Translations under genes and position numbers: made by a program
The notes under the pieces: model-generated
What the model was told of the DNA's origin: nothing
The model's input: the letters and a program-made list of their open reading frames with translations, nothing else
Database searches by the model: none
Part shown: positions 1 through 9,694 of the stretch, in pieces
Layout of the letters: every line of letters starts with the position of its first letter
Numbering within the stretch: position 1 is the first letter of the stretch
Assembly (NCBI RefSeq): GCF_004323845.1
Contig: NZ_QPGR01000002.1
Location: forward strand, 98,701 to 162,700
Source: Campylobacter novaezeelandiae
GTDB taxonomy: Bacteria; Campylobacterota; Campylobacteria; Campylobacterales; Campylobacteraceae
Reading direction: 5' to 3'
Length of the DNA stretch: 64,000 nt

Positions 1-264
1 AAAAGAAAATTTAAACAATTTTGAATTTTTTGGAACCATTTCTATCAAAAATTCCTGAGTTATATCTTGAAAGCCATCTAAAAAGAATTCATCAGAATAA
101 AATAAATTTAAATCTTCTTCTTGATAAGTTTTCTTTTTCCTAGTTTTAAAATTTGTACAAATTGTATTATAGTTTAATATCTTAAAATCTAACTCTTGAG
201 ACGTTTTGTTTTGTTCTTGTTTTAAAGACTCGTAGGGATTAAAAGTTTTTATTAATTTTGACAT
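1..264 (-). CDS. Hypothetical protein, 3' part cut by window edge (Cj0044c-like)
   Basis: An open frame starts at an ATG at 264 and runs 88 codons without a stop to the left edge. The visible product is hydrophilic and rich in Lys, Glu, Asn and Phe, with no signal peptide or membrane segment. An AAAAGG ribosome binding site lies about nine bases upstream of the ATG. Its start overlaps the end of the hemerythrin gene by 26 bases, so the two are translationally linked. In C. jejuni the hemerythrin Cj0045c is followed by the hypothetical Cj0044c. I infer orthology from that position, not from a recognised domain. The function is unknown. Confidence 0.6.
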   Translation of the reverse strand, partial: MSKLIKTFNPYESLKQEQNKTSQELDFKILNYNTICTNFKTRKKKTYQEEDLNLFYSDEFFLDGFQDITQEFLIEMVPKNSKLFKFSF

Positions 265-946
265 TTCCAAACCTTTTTTTAAAATATTCAAATGTTTCTT
301 CTTTGTTTGTAATTTTCTCTTTTAGACATAACACTTCTTTACAAGAAGGGCATCTAAAATACCTTTTTTCCTTTAAAAGCTCTTCATGAATACTTTGTGG
401 CACTCTATGAATTTTCAAATCACAATTGCAAATATAAAAAAATTGATATTCTTTTTCTATGTCTTGATTTGCAATCATTTTTTTTAAATTAATATACTGC
501 TCCAAAGTATAATGACTTTCTCCAGTATAAATTAACCTTGTTAAATAATTGTTTATTAAAATATCCTCAGTACAAACATGATTTAAAATCCAACTTTTTG
601 TTAATATAGATAATTGCTCTATAACACTTGATATATCAATATCATTTACCAATAACAAATTTTTTGTTTTATTTGTCAGCTCTTTATGAACTCTTCTATG
701 CTCTTCTAAAAAGGGAAAATTTATTTTTTCCATAAATTCTTCTTCATTCTTAAAATGAAATTTAATATAATTAAATAATTTAAAAATGATGCTTTTAAAA
801 TTATCCCTATCCTCTTTTTCAAAGTTATTTTGAACCTTTTTAACAAAATCATCTATTTCATCAACTATCTTAAAAAGTTCTTGATGTTGTTTATCTAAAC
901 TTTTTTCATTAATGGAATACTCACTACACCAAACAATACCAGCCAT
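239..946 (-). CDS. Bacteriohemerythrin with C-terminal Cys-rich (zinc-ribbon-like) tail
   Basis: This 235-aa protein has the complete di-iron ligand set of bacteriohemerythrins: His21 in DKQHQ, His64/Glu68 in HFKNE, His83/His87 in HRRVH, and His123/Asp128 in the HxxxxD motif. The N-terminal ~135 residues should form an oxygen-binding four-helix bundle. The C-terminal part carries CNC and CPSC pairs that could bind zinc. It resembles C. jejuni Cj0045c, known to me as a phase-variable hemerythrin. The start at 946 has an AAAGGA site six bases upstream. A G11 tract lies about 86 bases upstream, outside the reading frame because an in-frame stop lies at 968-970. Any phase effect would therefore be on transcription. 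Possible roles are oxygen sensing or iron-sulfur protection; the sequence does not decide. Confidence 0.88.
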   Translation of the reverse strand: MAGIVWCSEYSINEKSLDKQHQELFKIVDEIDDFVKKVQNNFEKEDRDNFKSIIFKLFNYIKFHFKNEEEFMEKINFPFLEEHRRVHKELTNKTKNLLLVNDIDISSVIEQLSILTKSWILNHVCTEDILINNYLTRLIYTGESHYTLEQYINLKKMIANQDIEKEYQFFYICNCDLKIHRVPQSIHEELLKEKRYFRCPSCKEVLCLKEKITNKEETFEYFKKRFGNVKINKNF

Positions 947-1031
947 AGCTATCCTTTTTTCTAATTTTTATGACGTTAACAAAAAATAAATAAAAATAAA
1001 ATAAAAAAATTCCTTTTTTAAAAAATTACAC

Positions 1032-1042
1032 GGGGGGGGGGG
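1032..1042. repeat. Intergenic poly-G tract, G11
   Basis: Eleven consecutive G on the plus strand lie between the divergently transcribed hemerythrin and SRP RNA genes. The tract is 86 bases upstream of the hemerythrin ATG and about 65 bases upstream of the TATAAT box of the SRP RNA. It is not part of any plausible reading frame. Tracts of this length slip frequently in Campylobacter, so this one could change promoter spacing. Confidence 0.9.
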
Positions 1043-1106
1043 TTACAAAAATACGCATTTAGCATTTAAAACTTTTAATATTTAAAACTTTTTAAGACTA
1101 ATATGA

Positions 1107-1112
1107 TATAAT
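1107..1112 (+). promoter_or_regulatory. -10 box of the SRP RNA gene
   Basis: A perfect TATAAT lies seven bases before the inferred 5' end of the SRP RNA. The upstream DNA is T-rich, as in Campylobacter sigma-70 promoters, which often lack a -35 box. I see no other gene on the plus strand that it could serve. Confidence 0.6.
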
Positions 1113-1118
1113 AACTAC

Positions 1119-1222
1119 GCCTTTTTTCAGACCTGTGCAATATTTTATTTAAACATCGCTTCAGGGTAGGAATACAGCAGAGCACTTAAATTTTATATGT
1201 GCCGCAGCCATCTGGGAAAAGG
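1119..1222 (+). ncRNA. ffs: Small signal recognition particle RNA (4.5S type)
   Basis: The middle holds the conserved domain IV hairpin of bacterial SRP RNA: TCAGG, an AGGAA tetraloop region and the asymmetric-loop sequence ACAGCAGAGC. The ends pair: CCTTTTTTCAGA at 1120-1131 matches TCTGGGAAAAGG at 1211-1222 with two G-U pairs. GTGC near 1135 and GTGC at 1199-1202 sit inside the stem region. A TTTTATT tail follows. The length of about 104 nt fits the 4.5S class. It binds Ffh for co-translational membrane targeting. The exact ends are inferred from pairing. Confidence 0.88.
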
Positions 1223-1224
1223 TT

Positions 1225-1752
1225 TTATTCTATTTCCCTAGTAATACGATTTCTAATATCTCTACGAACTATTTCTATACTCCAAAGCCAAACTATATGA
1301 CCAAATAATTCAGAAATATGCTCATCTAAAGGAATTTGTGAAAGCGGTGGAACTTCAGCTATCAAAGGCATAACTATAACATGAGCAAAAAGATAGACAA
1401 AAAAACCAAAAACAGCGCCTTGCCACATTTTAATGCGAGGATAATACTCTGCTATCATACAATAAGCTATAGCAAATACAACAGAAAATCCTATATGCAC
1501 AATAAAAATTGAAAGAGGTAGCTCAACTCCAGAAAAAACATAAGTTAGATCTGTTGGCAAACCAAGTTGTTCTAAAAAAATCTTAGGAGGAGTAGTTCTT
1601 TCCAAAGAATCTAAAGGCCAAGGAAAATTCGGATTTCTAGGAGGAAAAGGAACTTCCCATCCCCACTTAACTATAGCACCAAAAACTCCAGCTAAAATCC
1701 CTATAAAAAAAGATAAAACAACATGTTTTTGCGTCAAGTTATCAACTTTCAT
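1225..1752 (-). CDS. Inner membrane protein, YagU/DUF1440-like (Cj0014c-like)
   Basis: This 175-aa hydrophobic protein has about four predicted membrane segments, near residues 12-30, 78-100, 110-135 and 145-165. The first two are separated by a Pro/Trp-rich loop of about 45 residues. It looks like the YagU (DUF1440) family of inner membrane proteins, linked in E. coli to acid resistance; that role is only suggestive here. It precedes the HD hydrolase gene, as Cj0014c precedes Cj0015c in C. jejuni. Its stop codon abuts the 3' end of the SRP RNA on the opposite strand. Confidence 0.72.
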   Translation of the reverse strand: MKVDNLTQKHVVLSFFIGILAGVFGAIVKWGWEVPFPPRNPNFPWPLDSLERTTPPKIFLEQLGLPTDLTYVFSGVELPLSIFIVHIGFSVVFAIAYCMIAEYYPRIKMWQGAVFGFFVYLFAHVIVMPLIAEVPPLSQIPLDEHISELFGHIVWLWSIEIVRRDIRNRITREIE

Positions 1753-1836
1753 TTTTACCCCTTAATGAAATTTTTGAATAATTTAATATATTTTTATTTA
1801 AAATATATTAAATTCCAATTTATTATGTTTAATAAC

Positions 1837-3069
1837 TTAAATATTTAAACTAAAATATTGTTTAAATTCCTCGCAAATTGTTAAAAAATTTACTCCATCT
1901 ATAGATTTATTTTGCTTAAAAAAATCAAACATATCTTTAAATCCATCTTCTAATTCTTTAGATCGAACTCCATAGCTAATAGAAAGCCCTGCTTCTATAA
2001 AGGCTGCTAATTTATCACAATGCTTTAAAGCTTTACCATCAATAGCTCCAAATTCATCTTGATTAAAAGAAGCCAAACTTCCACTGCAAAGCTCAACTAT
2101 TTTATTTTTATAGGTGCGATTTTCAAATTCATTCTTTACAAAAGCTCCCTCATTATCTCTTCCTTCTCTTATACCTAAAATATAAGCAAATTCAGCTCTT
2201 AAATTTTCAGGAATTAAAGGCAAAATCCTTTCATTGATAAGTTTCATTTCATAATCATTGATAATAGTATGAAGTCCATCTACTCCATATTTAACAGGGC
2301 TTATAATATCTCTTGTTAAACTTTCTGGCAAATCGTGAAATAAAGCACAATAAAAATTATTTTCAAGTCTTTTATTGCAAGCTTTTATTTCCAAAGAATA
2401 AAAATATCCCAAAATAGCCACTACAAGCATATGACCCAAAACAGCAGTTTCTGGAATTCTAGGAGTTTGAGCCCAACGTTTTTGAAAACGAAGTCTGCCA
2501 CTTAGCTCAATGATTTTAGCAATTTTTTGATTTAAGGCAATTTTTCTAACTCCTATAAGCTCATAATAATCCTCTAATTCTTCTTCAACTTTATTTTTAA
2601 TTTCTTCTATATCATTTAAAAAAGATGAGGTTTGATAAACTATATTAAACTCCCATTTTGTTGCAAAATAAGATGCTGCTTTTAAAATCAACTTTTCCTT
2701 AGGATAAGAATTGGTCTTTAAATATTCTTCAAAACGCTTTAAAAATTCTCCATTTTCAATATGTCCTATCATAGGTTCGATCTTATTTAAAACCCATTTA
2801 TTCATCTCATCTTTTTTTTGTCTTAATATTTCATGATAAACATCTGGGCGTATATCAGTCACCACAACACGACTTAAAAATTCAAATATTCCACCCTCAA
2901 TAATAACTCTCATATTAACATCTTGCTCCATTTTGGCAATAAAATAAGCAATAATAAATTTATGCGCTTGTTTATCAAGTTCAACTAAATTTGTCATTCT
3001 TGGATAATCATTCCATCTGCTAATTGATGCAGCTTTAAAAATATGTTCTATTAAATTTATACTAATCAT
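1837..3069 (-). CDS. HD-domain phosphohydrolase, YfbR-like (Cj0015c-like)
   Basis: This 410-aa soluble protein carries an HD-domain signature. A histidine in GHMLVV near residue 213 is followed about 30 residues later by the FHDLPES motif and then TRDIISP, the arrangement of YfbR-type nucleotidases. The family is metal-dependent and removes phosphate from nucleotides or related substrates. The substrate here is not evident. The N-terminal ~180 residues match nothing I recognise. It is divergent from queC and probably cytoplasmic. Confidence 0.75.
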   Translation of the reverse strand: MISINLIEHIFKAASISRWNDYPRMTNLVELDKQAHKFIIAYFIAKMEQDVNMRVIIEGGIFEFLSRVVVTDIRPDVYHEILRQKKDEMNKWVLNKIEPMIGHIENGEFLKRFEEYLKTNSYPKEKLILKAASYFATKWEFNIVYQTSSFLNDIEEIKNKVEEELEDYYELIGVRKIALNQKIAKIIELSGRLRFQKRWAQTPRIPETAVLGHMLVVAILGYFYSLEIKACNKRLENNFYCALFHDLPESLTRDIISPVKYGVDGLHTIINDYEMKLINERILPLIPENLRAEFAYILGIREGRDNEGAFVKNEFENRTYKNKIVELCSGSLASFNQDEFGAIDGKALKHCDKLAAFIEAGLSISYGVRSKELEDGFKDMFDFFKQNKSIDGVNFLTICEEFKQYFSLNI

Positions 3070-3266
3070 TCATATCCTTTCATTTTTTAAAGCGATTTTA
3101 TCATTTTCTTATTTGAAAAACATTATTTAAATCAAAAATAGCATTTTTTATATCTATTATCAACTTAAACGCCAATAATAATTAAATCAAAAATTATAAT
3201 TAGTATATAATTTAATCTATGATTTTACACACAAGTACACAATATTTTTTAATTAAAAGGATATAA

Positions 3267-4367
3267 ATGGATAAAAAAGCACTTTGCATCATAAGTGGAG
3301 GAATGGATAGCACTGTATGTGCTTATTTGGCAAAAGAACAAGGTTTTAAGGTTGTAGCCTTACATTTTGATTACAATCAACGCACGCAAAATAAAGAAAG
3401 AGAATGTTTTAAACAAATTTGTAAAAATTTAGGAGTGGAAAAATCCTATATTTTAGATACTTCTTTTATAAAGGATATAGGAGGCAATGCCTTAACTGAT
3501 ACAAATTTAACTATACCTAAAAATGAACTTCACTTAAACAATACTTCACCTATTACCTATGTACCGTTTAGAAATGGAATTTTTTTAAGTATAGCAGGTT
3601 CTTTGGCAGAAAAAGAAAAATGTGAAGCCATTTTTATCGGGGTAATTGAAGAGGATAATAGCGGATACCCAGATTGCACAACCGAGTTTATAAAAAAGGC
3701 ACAAGAATTTATTAATGAAGGAACAAGTAAAAATTATAAAGTCGAAATTATAACCCCTTTAATTAACCTAAAAAAAGAACAAATCATCTCTTTGGCTTTG
3801 AAAAAAAATATTCCTTTGGAATTAACTTGGTCTTGTTATGAAAGCGAAAATGAAGCTTGCGGGGAATGCGATAGTTGTTTGCTTCGTTTAAAAGGCTTTA
3901 ATAATGCTAATCTTGAAGATAAAATCCCTTATTCAAATAAAATAAAACATTTAAAAAAACTAGATGAAAATGAAAGAAAATCTCTGCTTGAAATTTGGGA
4001 AAAAAGTGTTTTAGCCACTCATCATTTTTTAGATGAAAAAAATTTTAATATCATAAAAGATTATCTAAAAAATGCTGATTTAACAGAACTTCAATTTTTA
4101 TTCTATTATAAAAATAAAAAATTAGTAGGTTTTTTAGGGTTTCATGATGATATTATAGAAATGCTTTTTATTGATCCTCAATATTTTCGCCAAAAATGTG
4201 GAGAAAAACTTATAAAAAAAGCTTTAAATGATTTTAATATCCAAAGAGTTGAGGTCAATAAAGACAATTTAAATGCTATAAAATTTTATAAAAAAATGGG
4301 ATTTAAGGGCAACAAAGAATATGTTGATGATTTTGGCTATACATTAATAAAATTAGAACTAGAATAA
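3267..4367 (+). CDS. queC: 7-cyano-7-deazaguanine synthase fused to a GNAT acetyltransferase domain
   Basis: Residues 1 to ~225 are QueC, which makes preQ0 for queuosine. They include the PP-loop SGGMDST at residues 10-16 and the zinc-binding cysteines of [12 protein letters not shown] near residues 190-206. The remaining ~135 residues form a GNAT N-acetyltransferase domain, with an acetyl-CoA loop around RQKCGEKL and the typical end [13 protein letters not shown]. QueC is normally about 220-230 aa, so this 366-aa product is a fusion in one uninterrupted frame. The acetyl-CoA loop has Lys where Gly or Ala is usual, so activity is uncertain. AAAGGA precedes the start. queF of the same pathway lies at 20788-21174. 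Confidence 0.9.
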   Translation: MDKKALCIISGGMDSTVCAYLAKEQGFKVVALHFDYNQRTQNKERECFKQICKNLGVEKSYILDTSFIKDIGGNALTDTNLTIPKNELHLNNTSPITYVPFRNGIFLSIAGSLAEKEKCEAIFIGVIEEDNSGYPDCTTEFIKKAQEFINEGTSKNYKVEIITPLINLKKEQIISLALKKNIPLELTWSCYESENEACGECDSCLLRLKGFNNANLEDKIPYSNKIKHLKKLDENERKSLLEIWEKSVLATHHFLDEKNFNIIKDYLKNADLTELQFLFYYKNKKLVGFLGFHDDIIEMLFIDPQYFRQKCGEKLIKKALNDFNIQRVEVNKDNLNAIKFYKKMGFKGNKEYVDDFGYTLIKLELE

Positions 4368-4394
4368 TTAAACCCTATAAAACTAGGGTTTAAT
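4367..4394. terminator. Bidirectional terminator between queC and dsbI
   Basis: A 10-bp inverted repeat ATTAAACCCT / AGGGTTTAAT with an 8-base loop lies exactly between two convergent genes. It overlaps the last bases of both. Confidence 0.7.
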
Positions 4395-5911
4395 CAATTT
4401 AAAATATAAAGTTTATTTTCATTATTTTGATAAGAAAGAATATTTATCAATCCATCTTTAAAAAAAATACTTCTTGCATTTGTAATAGTTTCTGGATAAG
4501 AAATAACTTTTATTACTTCTTCTTTTACTGGATCGATAACTGCAATAACATTATGATTTTTACTTAATGCATAAATTAAACCATCTTTATAAGTCATTGA
4601 AGTTACATAAAGATCGCCTAGAGTTTTTCCCTCTTTAAGATCAGCTTTTGGTGTAAATTCTCCAGATAATACACGATCTTTTAAAGAAAATTTAGAGATT
4701 ACAAAGGTTTTTGCATCTTTGTTGTTTGGAGTTGTTGCAAGATAAAAATAATTATTATCTACAGTCATACTTGCCACGTGATTAAATTTGGATCTCACGG
4801 TATCTAATCTTCCACGTCCTAAACCTTCTCCTTGACCTTCAAAATTATTTGCACCTTTTATAAAATCAGCATATTGTAAAGCATCATCAGCATTAGGATT
4901 TTTCTTAAATCTTAAAAAAGATTTATTTGAACCCATAAGAATAAATTTATCATTCATATAAGGGATAATACCTATGATAGGATCTATAGTAGCTGAAAAA
5001 TAAGGATCCAATTCAAAACTTTCTTTGATTTTAAAACTATCATCAAGGAAAGCCACATCCCATTTAGAGCTTGCCACAAATTCATTATTAATATAATCAA
5101 GCGTATTAATTGGTTTGTCAAATGCTATTGTTTCTTCTTTTGCAATTTTAAGCTCACTATCAATTTTTGAAAATGGAGAATTATTAACATCATTATCAAA
5201 TTTAATGCCAAGTTTTTCACTTGCAGGAGCAAAAGCATAATCAGGTGCTTTAACATCACGTTTTCCTAGAAAAGATATATTTTGCCATAAACCATTCCAA
5301 CTATTTGTGCTCCAAATAATATACTTTGGATTTAAAGTAAATCTTACTGGATCGCCTTGTCCTACATATGGAGGAATTCCAGTGCTTACAAAAGCTTGAA
5401 AAACATTTGAAGCCACAATTAAAGCACTGATAAATACAGCAGCAAAGCTAAATTTAGTAAATTTTCTAATTTTTTCTCCATTTAGTTCTTTTTCAAAAGC
5501 ACCAAATTTAGGAGCAAAAGCAAAAATCACACCTAGTAACAATACAACAGCCCAAAATATAACTTCAGCCCAAAAATAAGTATGGATACCAAAAACAGCT
5601 AAACCAAAACCTTGATCCAAGTCGCGATGAGCATGATTTCCATAATGAGCAAAAGATTGATAAAGACCAACAGCTGTCATAATTAAAAGAGCGGCTAAAT
5701 ATTTACCTTTTATACCATAACGAACAATAAAAAGAGCCATTACTCCTATGAAAATCATAGCCTCTCTTTGACCCCAACAAAGAACACAAGGACTATCACC
5801 TAACATATAACCAAAAACTAAATTCGCAATTCCAACGGGCAAAAGTATAATTAAAAAACCCGCTAAACACATTAAAGTATAAAAATTTCTTGTTTTATTA
5901 ATTTCGTTCAT
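4394..5911 (-). CDS. dsbI: Disulfide bond oxidoreductase DsbI (DsbB family with periplasmic propeller domain)
   Basis: The N-terminal part is a DsbB-like membrane domain with the quinone-linked motif C42-V-L-C45 after the first membrane segment and several further helices up to about residue 175. The C-terminal ~320 residues are hydrophilic and repeat-like, compatible with a periplasmic beta-propeller. The length of 505 aa matches C. jejuni DsbI (about 508). It should reoxidise a DsbA-type partner in the periplasm. The small gene dba lies 12 bases upstream in the same direction, reproducing the dba-dsbI operon of C. jejuni. Confidence 0.92.
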   Translation of the reverse strand: MNEINKTRNFYTLMCLAGFLIILLPVGIANLVFGYMLGDSPCVLCWGQREAMIFIGVMALFIVRYGIKGKYLAALLIMTAVGLYQSFAHYGNHAHRDLDQGFGLAVFGIHTYFWAEVIFWAVVLLLGVIFAFAPKFGAFEKELNGEKIRKFTKFSFAAVFISALIVASNVFQAFVSTGIPPYVGQGDPVRFTLNPKYIIWSTNSWNGLWQNISFLGKRDVKAPDYAFAPASEKLGIKFDNDVNNSPFSKIDSELKIAKEETIAFDKPINTLDYINNEFVASSKWDVAFLDDSFKIKESFELDPYFSATIDPIIGIIPYMNDKFILMGSNKSFLRFKKNPNADDALQYADFIKGANNFEGQGEGLGRGRLDTVRSKFNHVASMTVDNNYFYLATTPNNKDAKTFVISKFSLKDRVLSGEFTPKADLKEGKTLGDLYVTSMTYKDGLIYALSKNHNVIAVIDPVKEEVIKVISYPETITNARSIFFKDGLINILSYQNNENKLYILN

Positions 5912-5923
5912 TTTAGCCCTTCT

Positions 5924-6091
5924 TTATAAATTCATTATCGTTAAAAGCGCACCGGTTTTGTGACCAACATAGAAAAAAACCATCATTAACCAAGCTACCA
6001 TTACTAAAGTAAAAGCAAGTTTTTCTTTTTCTGGCTTTTTAATTATTAATATTAAAGCAATTAAGACCAATAAAAGCTCTAAAAACTCCAT
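5924..6091 (-). CDS. dba: Small membrane protein Dba (DsbI accessory)
   Basis: This 55-codon frame starts at an ATG at 6091 with AAGGAGAATATT upstream and ends 12 bases before dsbI. The product begins MEFLELLLVLI, has two hydrophobic segments separated by KKPEKEK, and ends GALLTIMNL. Size, topology and position match Dba (Cj0018c), which in C. jejuni is co-transcribed with dsbI and needed for its function. Confidence 0.85.
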   Translation of the reverse strand: MEFLELLLVLIALILIIKKPEKEKLAFTLVMVAWLMMVFFYVGHKTGALLTIMNL

Positions 6092-6132
6092 AATATTCTC
6101 CTTATTTAAAAATTAAAGTATTTTAGTACCAA

Positions 6133-7929
6133 TTACTTAAAACTTCCTAATTTTTCAGAAAGTTTCGAAGCACCATCTAATACATCTTCTGAAATAGTAT
6201 TTATTTCTATAGAAAGCTCTTTAACCGAATTAGCAAGTTCACTCACTTTATCAATATTTCCCCCTAAGTGTAACATTTTATCTTTTATTTCAGCACTTTT
6301 ATCTTTCATTGTTTGGGCTGATTGTTTACTTGATTCTAGTTTATACATAGAATTTACAAGTTCATGTTGTAAATCATTTGTTTTAAGAGAAGTTTCTTTC
6401 ATAGACTCATGGATAGTATCCATTAAAGACTTATTATCATTAATTTGTTGCACTATCATTTGCACAGTCGTATTGATATTAACCAAAGATTTGCTTGTTT
6501 TATCAGCTAGTTGTCTTACCTCATCAGCAACAACAGCAAAACCTTTTCCATGTTCTCCTGCACGAGCAGCCTCAATAGCCGCATTTAAAGCTAAAAGATT
6601 GGTTTGATCTGCAATATCTCTTATAGAGCTTGTAATAGAAATAATATTATCAGCAGTTTGAGTTAAATAATCCATATTTTTAACAATATTTTGTTCTTTT
6701 TCATTACTTTCATTTATCAAATTTACAAGATCTGATAAAGTAGATTCTACTCTATTCATTAATGTGCTCATATCTTGCATATTGGTAATACTTTCTTGGG
6801 CAAGATCATGGGCCAACTCAATATGATTATCCAAAGCCTTTGTTATATTTCTTACACTTTGAATTTGTTCATTTTGAGAATTTGAACTTTCCTCTAACAA
6901 ACTTACATTATTTTTAAGTAATTTTGAATTTTTATAGGACATTTCTGCACTATGAATTGCTTCAAGAACAGAATTTTCAACGGTAGCGATGAAAGTATTA
7001 ATATAACCTGCACTTTTGCCTAATTCACTTTTTGAACTAATATCCAATCTTGCTTTTAAGTTTGCTTCATTTCCTGCAAGATTAGCACTTAGTTTTTCCA
7101 AAATAGAAATAGGAATAACAACTTTTTTTAATGTTACTAGCACAAATAAACCAAGTAAAATAATAGTAACAAAAACTATACCTAAAGCAAAGTAAAGACT
7201 ATTGAGTCTAGCATCTGCTAATTTTTTATTAACTGTATTTTTAAAATCTATAATTTTTGCTTCTAAAGTATTTTCTAAATACATTGAAGAATTTATTTGC
7301 ATAATATAAATTTGATCAACAATCATTTGAAAATGTTTTAAAAATAAATCAAGTTCTTCATTTTTTATATTTATAGCTTTTAAATTATTGATATATTTTC
7401 TAAGAACATCTAAAGTAGTTTTTTCCAAAATGCTCTGTGTTGCCAAAACTGTTAAAATTTCATTTGTGTTTTTAAGAATTTTAGGCACTTCAGCATGATC
7501 TTTTAATCCATTATCTAAATACTCTGTTAATATATTTTTATTTAACTCATAAAGATAATTTTTTGAATTAATAGCAATAGAATTTGCAGATTTAAATTTT
7601 TCTAATTGCTCTACTTTAGATTTAAAAATATCAGTAATTTCTGACACATCTATTGAAAGATTGTGTAAATTAATTAATGAGTTTTCAAATTCCTTGACCA
7701 AAATTACACTTGAATCGTAATTAACAAAATTAAATCTTTTTTCAAAAGTTTGATTCATCTTAGAATCCAAAATCTCTAATCCATTTAATAAATTTGTAAC
7801 CTGCTCATTTCTTTTAGAATTTAAATGATTGCTAAAAATAACAAATAACAATGCCAAAACAAAAACAAAAACAATAGTAGCTAAGAAAATAAACTGATAT
7901 AAAAAAGAACTTTTATTTGATCTGGTCAT
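6133..7929 (-). CDS. docB: Methyl-accepting chemotaxis protein (DocB-like)
   Basis: This 598-aa chemoreceptor has a first membrane helix at about residues 10-30, a periplasmic helical sensor region of ~215 residues, a second membrane helix near residues 245-267, and a long cytoplasmic coiled coil. The highly conserved hairpin tip [19 protein letters not shown] lies near residue 445, followed by [12 protein letters not shown]. This is the signalling module that controls CheA. The ligand is unknown. It overlaps docA by 17 bases in the order docA then docB on the minus strand, as Cj0020c and Cj0019c do in C. jejuni, where mutants are affected in chick colonisation. Confidence 0.9.
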   Translation of the reverse strand: MTRSNKSSFLYQFIFLATIVFVFVLALLFVIFSNHLNSKRNEQVTNLLNGLEILDSKMNQTFEKRFNFVNYDSSVILVKEFENSLINLHNLSIDVSEITDIFKSKVEQLEKFKSANSIAINSKNYLYELNKNILTEYLDNGLKDHAEVPKILKNTNEILTVLATQSILEKTTLDVLRKYINNLKAINIKNEELDLFLKHFQMIVDQIYIMQINSSMYLENTLEAKIIDFKNTVNKKLADARLNSLYFALGIVFVTIILLGLFVLVTLKKVVIPISILEKLSANLAGNEANLKARLDISSKSELGKSAGYINTFIATVENSVLEAIHSAEMSYKNSKLLKNNVSLLEESSNSQNEQIQSVRNITKALDNHIELAHDLAQESITNMQDMSTLMNRVESTLSDLVNLINESNEKEQNIVKNMDYLTQTADNIISITSSIRDIADQTNLLALNAAIEAARAGEHGKGFAVVADEVRQLADKTSKSLVNINTTVQMIVQQINDNKSLMDTIHESMKETSLKTNDLQHELVNSMYKLESSKQSAQTMKDKSAEIKDKMLHLGGNIDKVSELANSVKELSIEINTISEDVLDGASKLSEKLGSFK

Positions 7930-8824
7930 TATATTCTCCTGTTAAGCTTTCCAAAAAAGCTACAATATCATCAACAGTTTTTTGATCTAAAAACTTTCCA
8001 AGCTGATAATAAGCCATAAATTGGACACAAGCATCTAAAGTAGGAATAGATCCATCGTGATAATACGGAGCCGTTTTAGCAATGTTTCTTAAGCTTGGAA
8101 CTTTAAATACCATCTTATCTTCAGGGTTTTTAGTTATCTCATATCTTCCTAAAACTTCTTGATTAGGATAATCTTCAAAAACTCCAATTTTTTGATACAT
8201 ATTGCCCCCAATATTTTTTCCTTGATGACAAGCTATACAACCATTATTTTTAAACGCTTCATATCCTCTTTTTGCTTTTTGTGATATAGCAGTAGCATCA
8301 CCTTGCAAATATCTATCAAAAGGCGAATTTAAAGTAACCAATGTCTTTTCAAACTCTGCTATAGCATCCATTATATTATCTATATTAATTTCTCCATAAA
8401 TTTTTTTAAAATCATTAATATATGCAGCATTTGCATTAACTTTTTGGATAAGTTCACTATCTGATTCTAATCCCATTTCTATAGGATTAAAAAATGGTAC
8501 TTTTGCTTGCTCTTTTAAATCCTTAGCCCTACCATTCCAAAACTGAACAAAATTAAATACTGAATTAAACGTTGTAGGAGTATTAAAAGGTTTATCAAGC
8601 TGTCCTTTAACTCCAGTTGAAAATTCTTTATTATCAACTCCAAAATTATCGGTTCTATGACAAGTATTGCAGGAAACAGTTCCATCCTTTGATAAACTTG
8701 TATCATTATAAAGCTTTTTGCCTAGAATAGCCTTTTCTTTATTATAAGGAACTTCAGATATAGGGGTTATCATATCATCAGCATAAAGTATTGAAATAAA
8801 TATTAAAAATATTAATTTTTTCAT
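7913..8824 (-). CDS. docA: Di-heme cytochrome c peroxidase (DocA-like)
   Basis: This 303-aa protein has an N-terminal signal peptide ending near ILYA and two heme c motifs, C52-N-T-C-H56 and a second CIACH near residue 198. The conserved MGLES..L region follows the first domain. This is the CcpA/MauG family of periplasmic di-heme peroxidases that reduce H2O2 with electrons from cytochrome c. It is the first gene of a two-gene unit with docB. It is divergent from rrc, another oxidative-stress gene, across 215 bases. Confidence 0.92.
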   Translation of the reverse strand: MKKLIFLIFISILYADDMITPISEVPYNKEKAILGKKLYNDTSLSKDGTVSCNTCHRTDNFGVDNKEFSTGVKGQLDKPFNTPTTFNSVFNFVQFWNGRAKDLKEQAKVPFFNPIEMGLESDSELIQKVNANAAYINDFKKIYGEINIDNIMDAIAEFEKTLVTLNSPFDRYLQGDATAISQKAKRGYEAFKNNGCIACHQGKNIGGNMYQKIGVFEDYPNQEVLGRYEITKNPEDKMVFKVPSLRNIAKTAPYYHDGSIPTLDACVQFMAYYQLGKFLDQKTVDDIVAFLESLTGEYNDQIK

Positions 8825-8956
8825 TTAAAAAATAGTCTCTCTTTCTTGTTAGCAAAATTAAATTTCTAACATGTTATTAATTTTAATATAAAAAATAAAT
8901 AATTTTAAAATTAAAAATGAATATTTTATAATAATAAAATTATAAATATATTAATA

Positions 8957-9001
8957 AATAATAAAAATTATTAATTGACAAAAGAATTTTTTTGTTATAA
9001 A
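8957..9001 (+). promoter_or_regulatory. Promoter of rrc with AT-rich palindrome
   Basis: TTGACA at 8975-8980 and TATAAA at 8996-9001 are separated by 15 bases and lie 38 bases before the rrc ATG. Immediately upstream, AATAAT-AAAA-ATTATT (8957-8972) is an AT-rich palindrome of the kind bound by Fur-family regulators such as PerR. Regulator binding is inference; in DNA this AT-rich the palindrome could be chance. Confidence 0.5.
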
Positions 9002-9039
9002 ATCATAAAGATTAATAATATATAAATAAAGGATAAACA

Positions 9040-9687
9040 ATGAGACAATACGAAACTTACAAATGCAATAAATGTGGCAACGAAGTTGAAGTTCAAAATG
9101 TTGGCGGAGGTAAATTAGTTTGTTGCAATGAAGAAATGCAGTGTATAACAAAAGATTTAACTGCGGTTAATCTAATGAAAGCTTTTGCAGGCGAATCAAT
9201 GGCTAGGAATAAATATGATCTATTTGCTGATATAGCACAAGAAGAGGGTTGGCACGCAATAGCAAAACATTTTAGAGAAGCGGCAGAAAATGAAAAATGG
9301 CATGCAAGAGCTGAATTTAAAGCTTATCATGAAATCGTTGATGGAAAACCTTTAGAAGTTACAACAAAAAATTTAATTAGTGCTGCAGAAGGCGAAAATT
9401 ATGAACATAGCATTATGTATCCAAATTTTGCAAAAATTGCAGAAGATGAAGGTAAAAAAGCGATCGCAAGATTATTTACAGCTATTGGAAAAGTAGAAAT
9501 TGAACATGAAAGAGAATATCTAGCTCTTAAAAAAATGCTAGAAGAGGAAGAATTCTTTAATAGCGAAGTAGAAGAACTCTGGGTTTGTGAAGTATGTGGG
9601 CATATTCACCGTGGAAAAAAAGCTCCTGCTGCTTGTCCTTTATGCAAAGCTCCAATGGAGTATTTTAAAAGAGAATTTTTAGGATAA
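9040..9687 (+). CDS. rrc: Desulforubrerythrin (Rrc), rubredoxin/rubrerythrin hybrid
   Basis: Three metal modules can be read in 215 aa. The N-terminal desulforedoxin-like site uses C9, C12, C28 and C29. A central ferritin-like di-iron domain has Glu/His ligands in ESMARNKY, ENEKWHAR and VEIEHEREY. A C-terminal rubredoxin site is CEVCG...CPLC. This matches C. jejuni Rrc (Cj0012c), a peroxide-reducing protein. It lies seven bases before the ComEA-like gene, the same pairing as Cj0012c and Cj0011c. Confidence 0.93.
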   Translation: MRQYETYKCNKCGNEVEVQNVGGGKLVCCNEEMQCITKDLTAVNLMKAFAGESMARNKYDLFADIAQEEGWHAIAKHFREAAENEKWHARAEFKAYHEIVDGKPLEVTTKNLISAAEGENYEHSIMYPNFAKIAEDEGKKAIARLFTAIGKVEIEHEREYLALKKMLEEEEFFNSEVEELWVCEVCGHIHRGKKAPAACPLCKAPMEYFKREFLG

Positions 9688-9694
9688 TTTAAAA

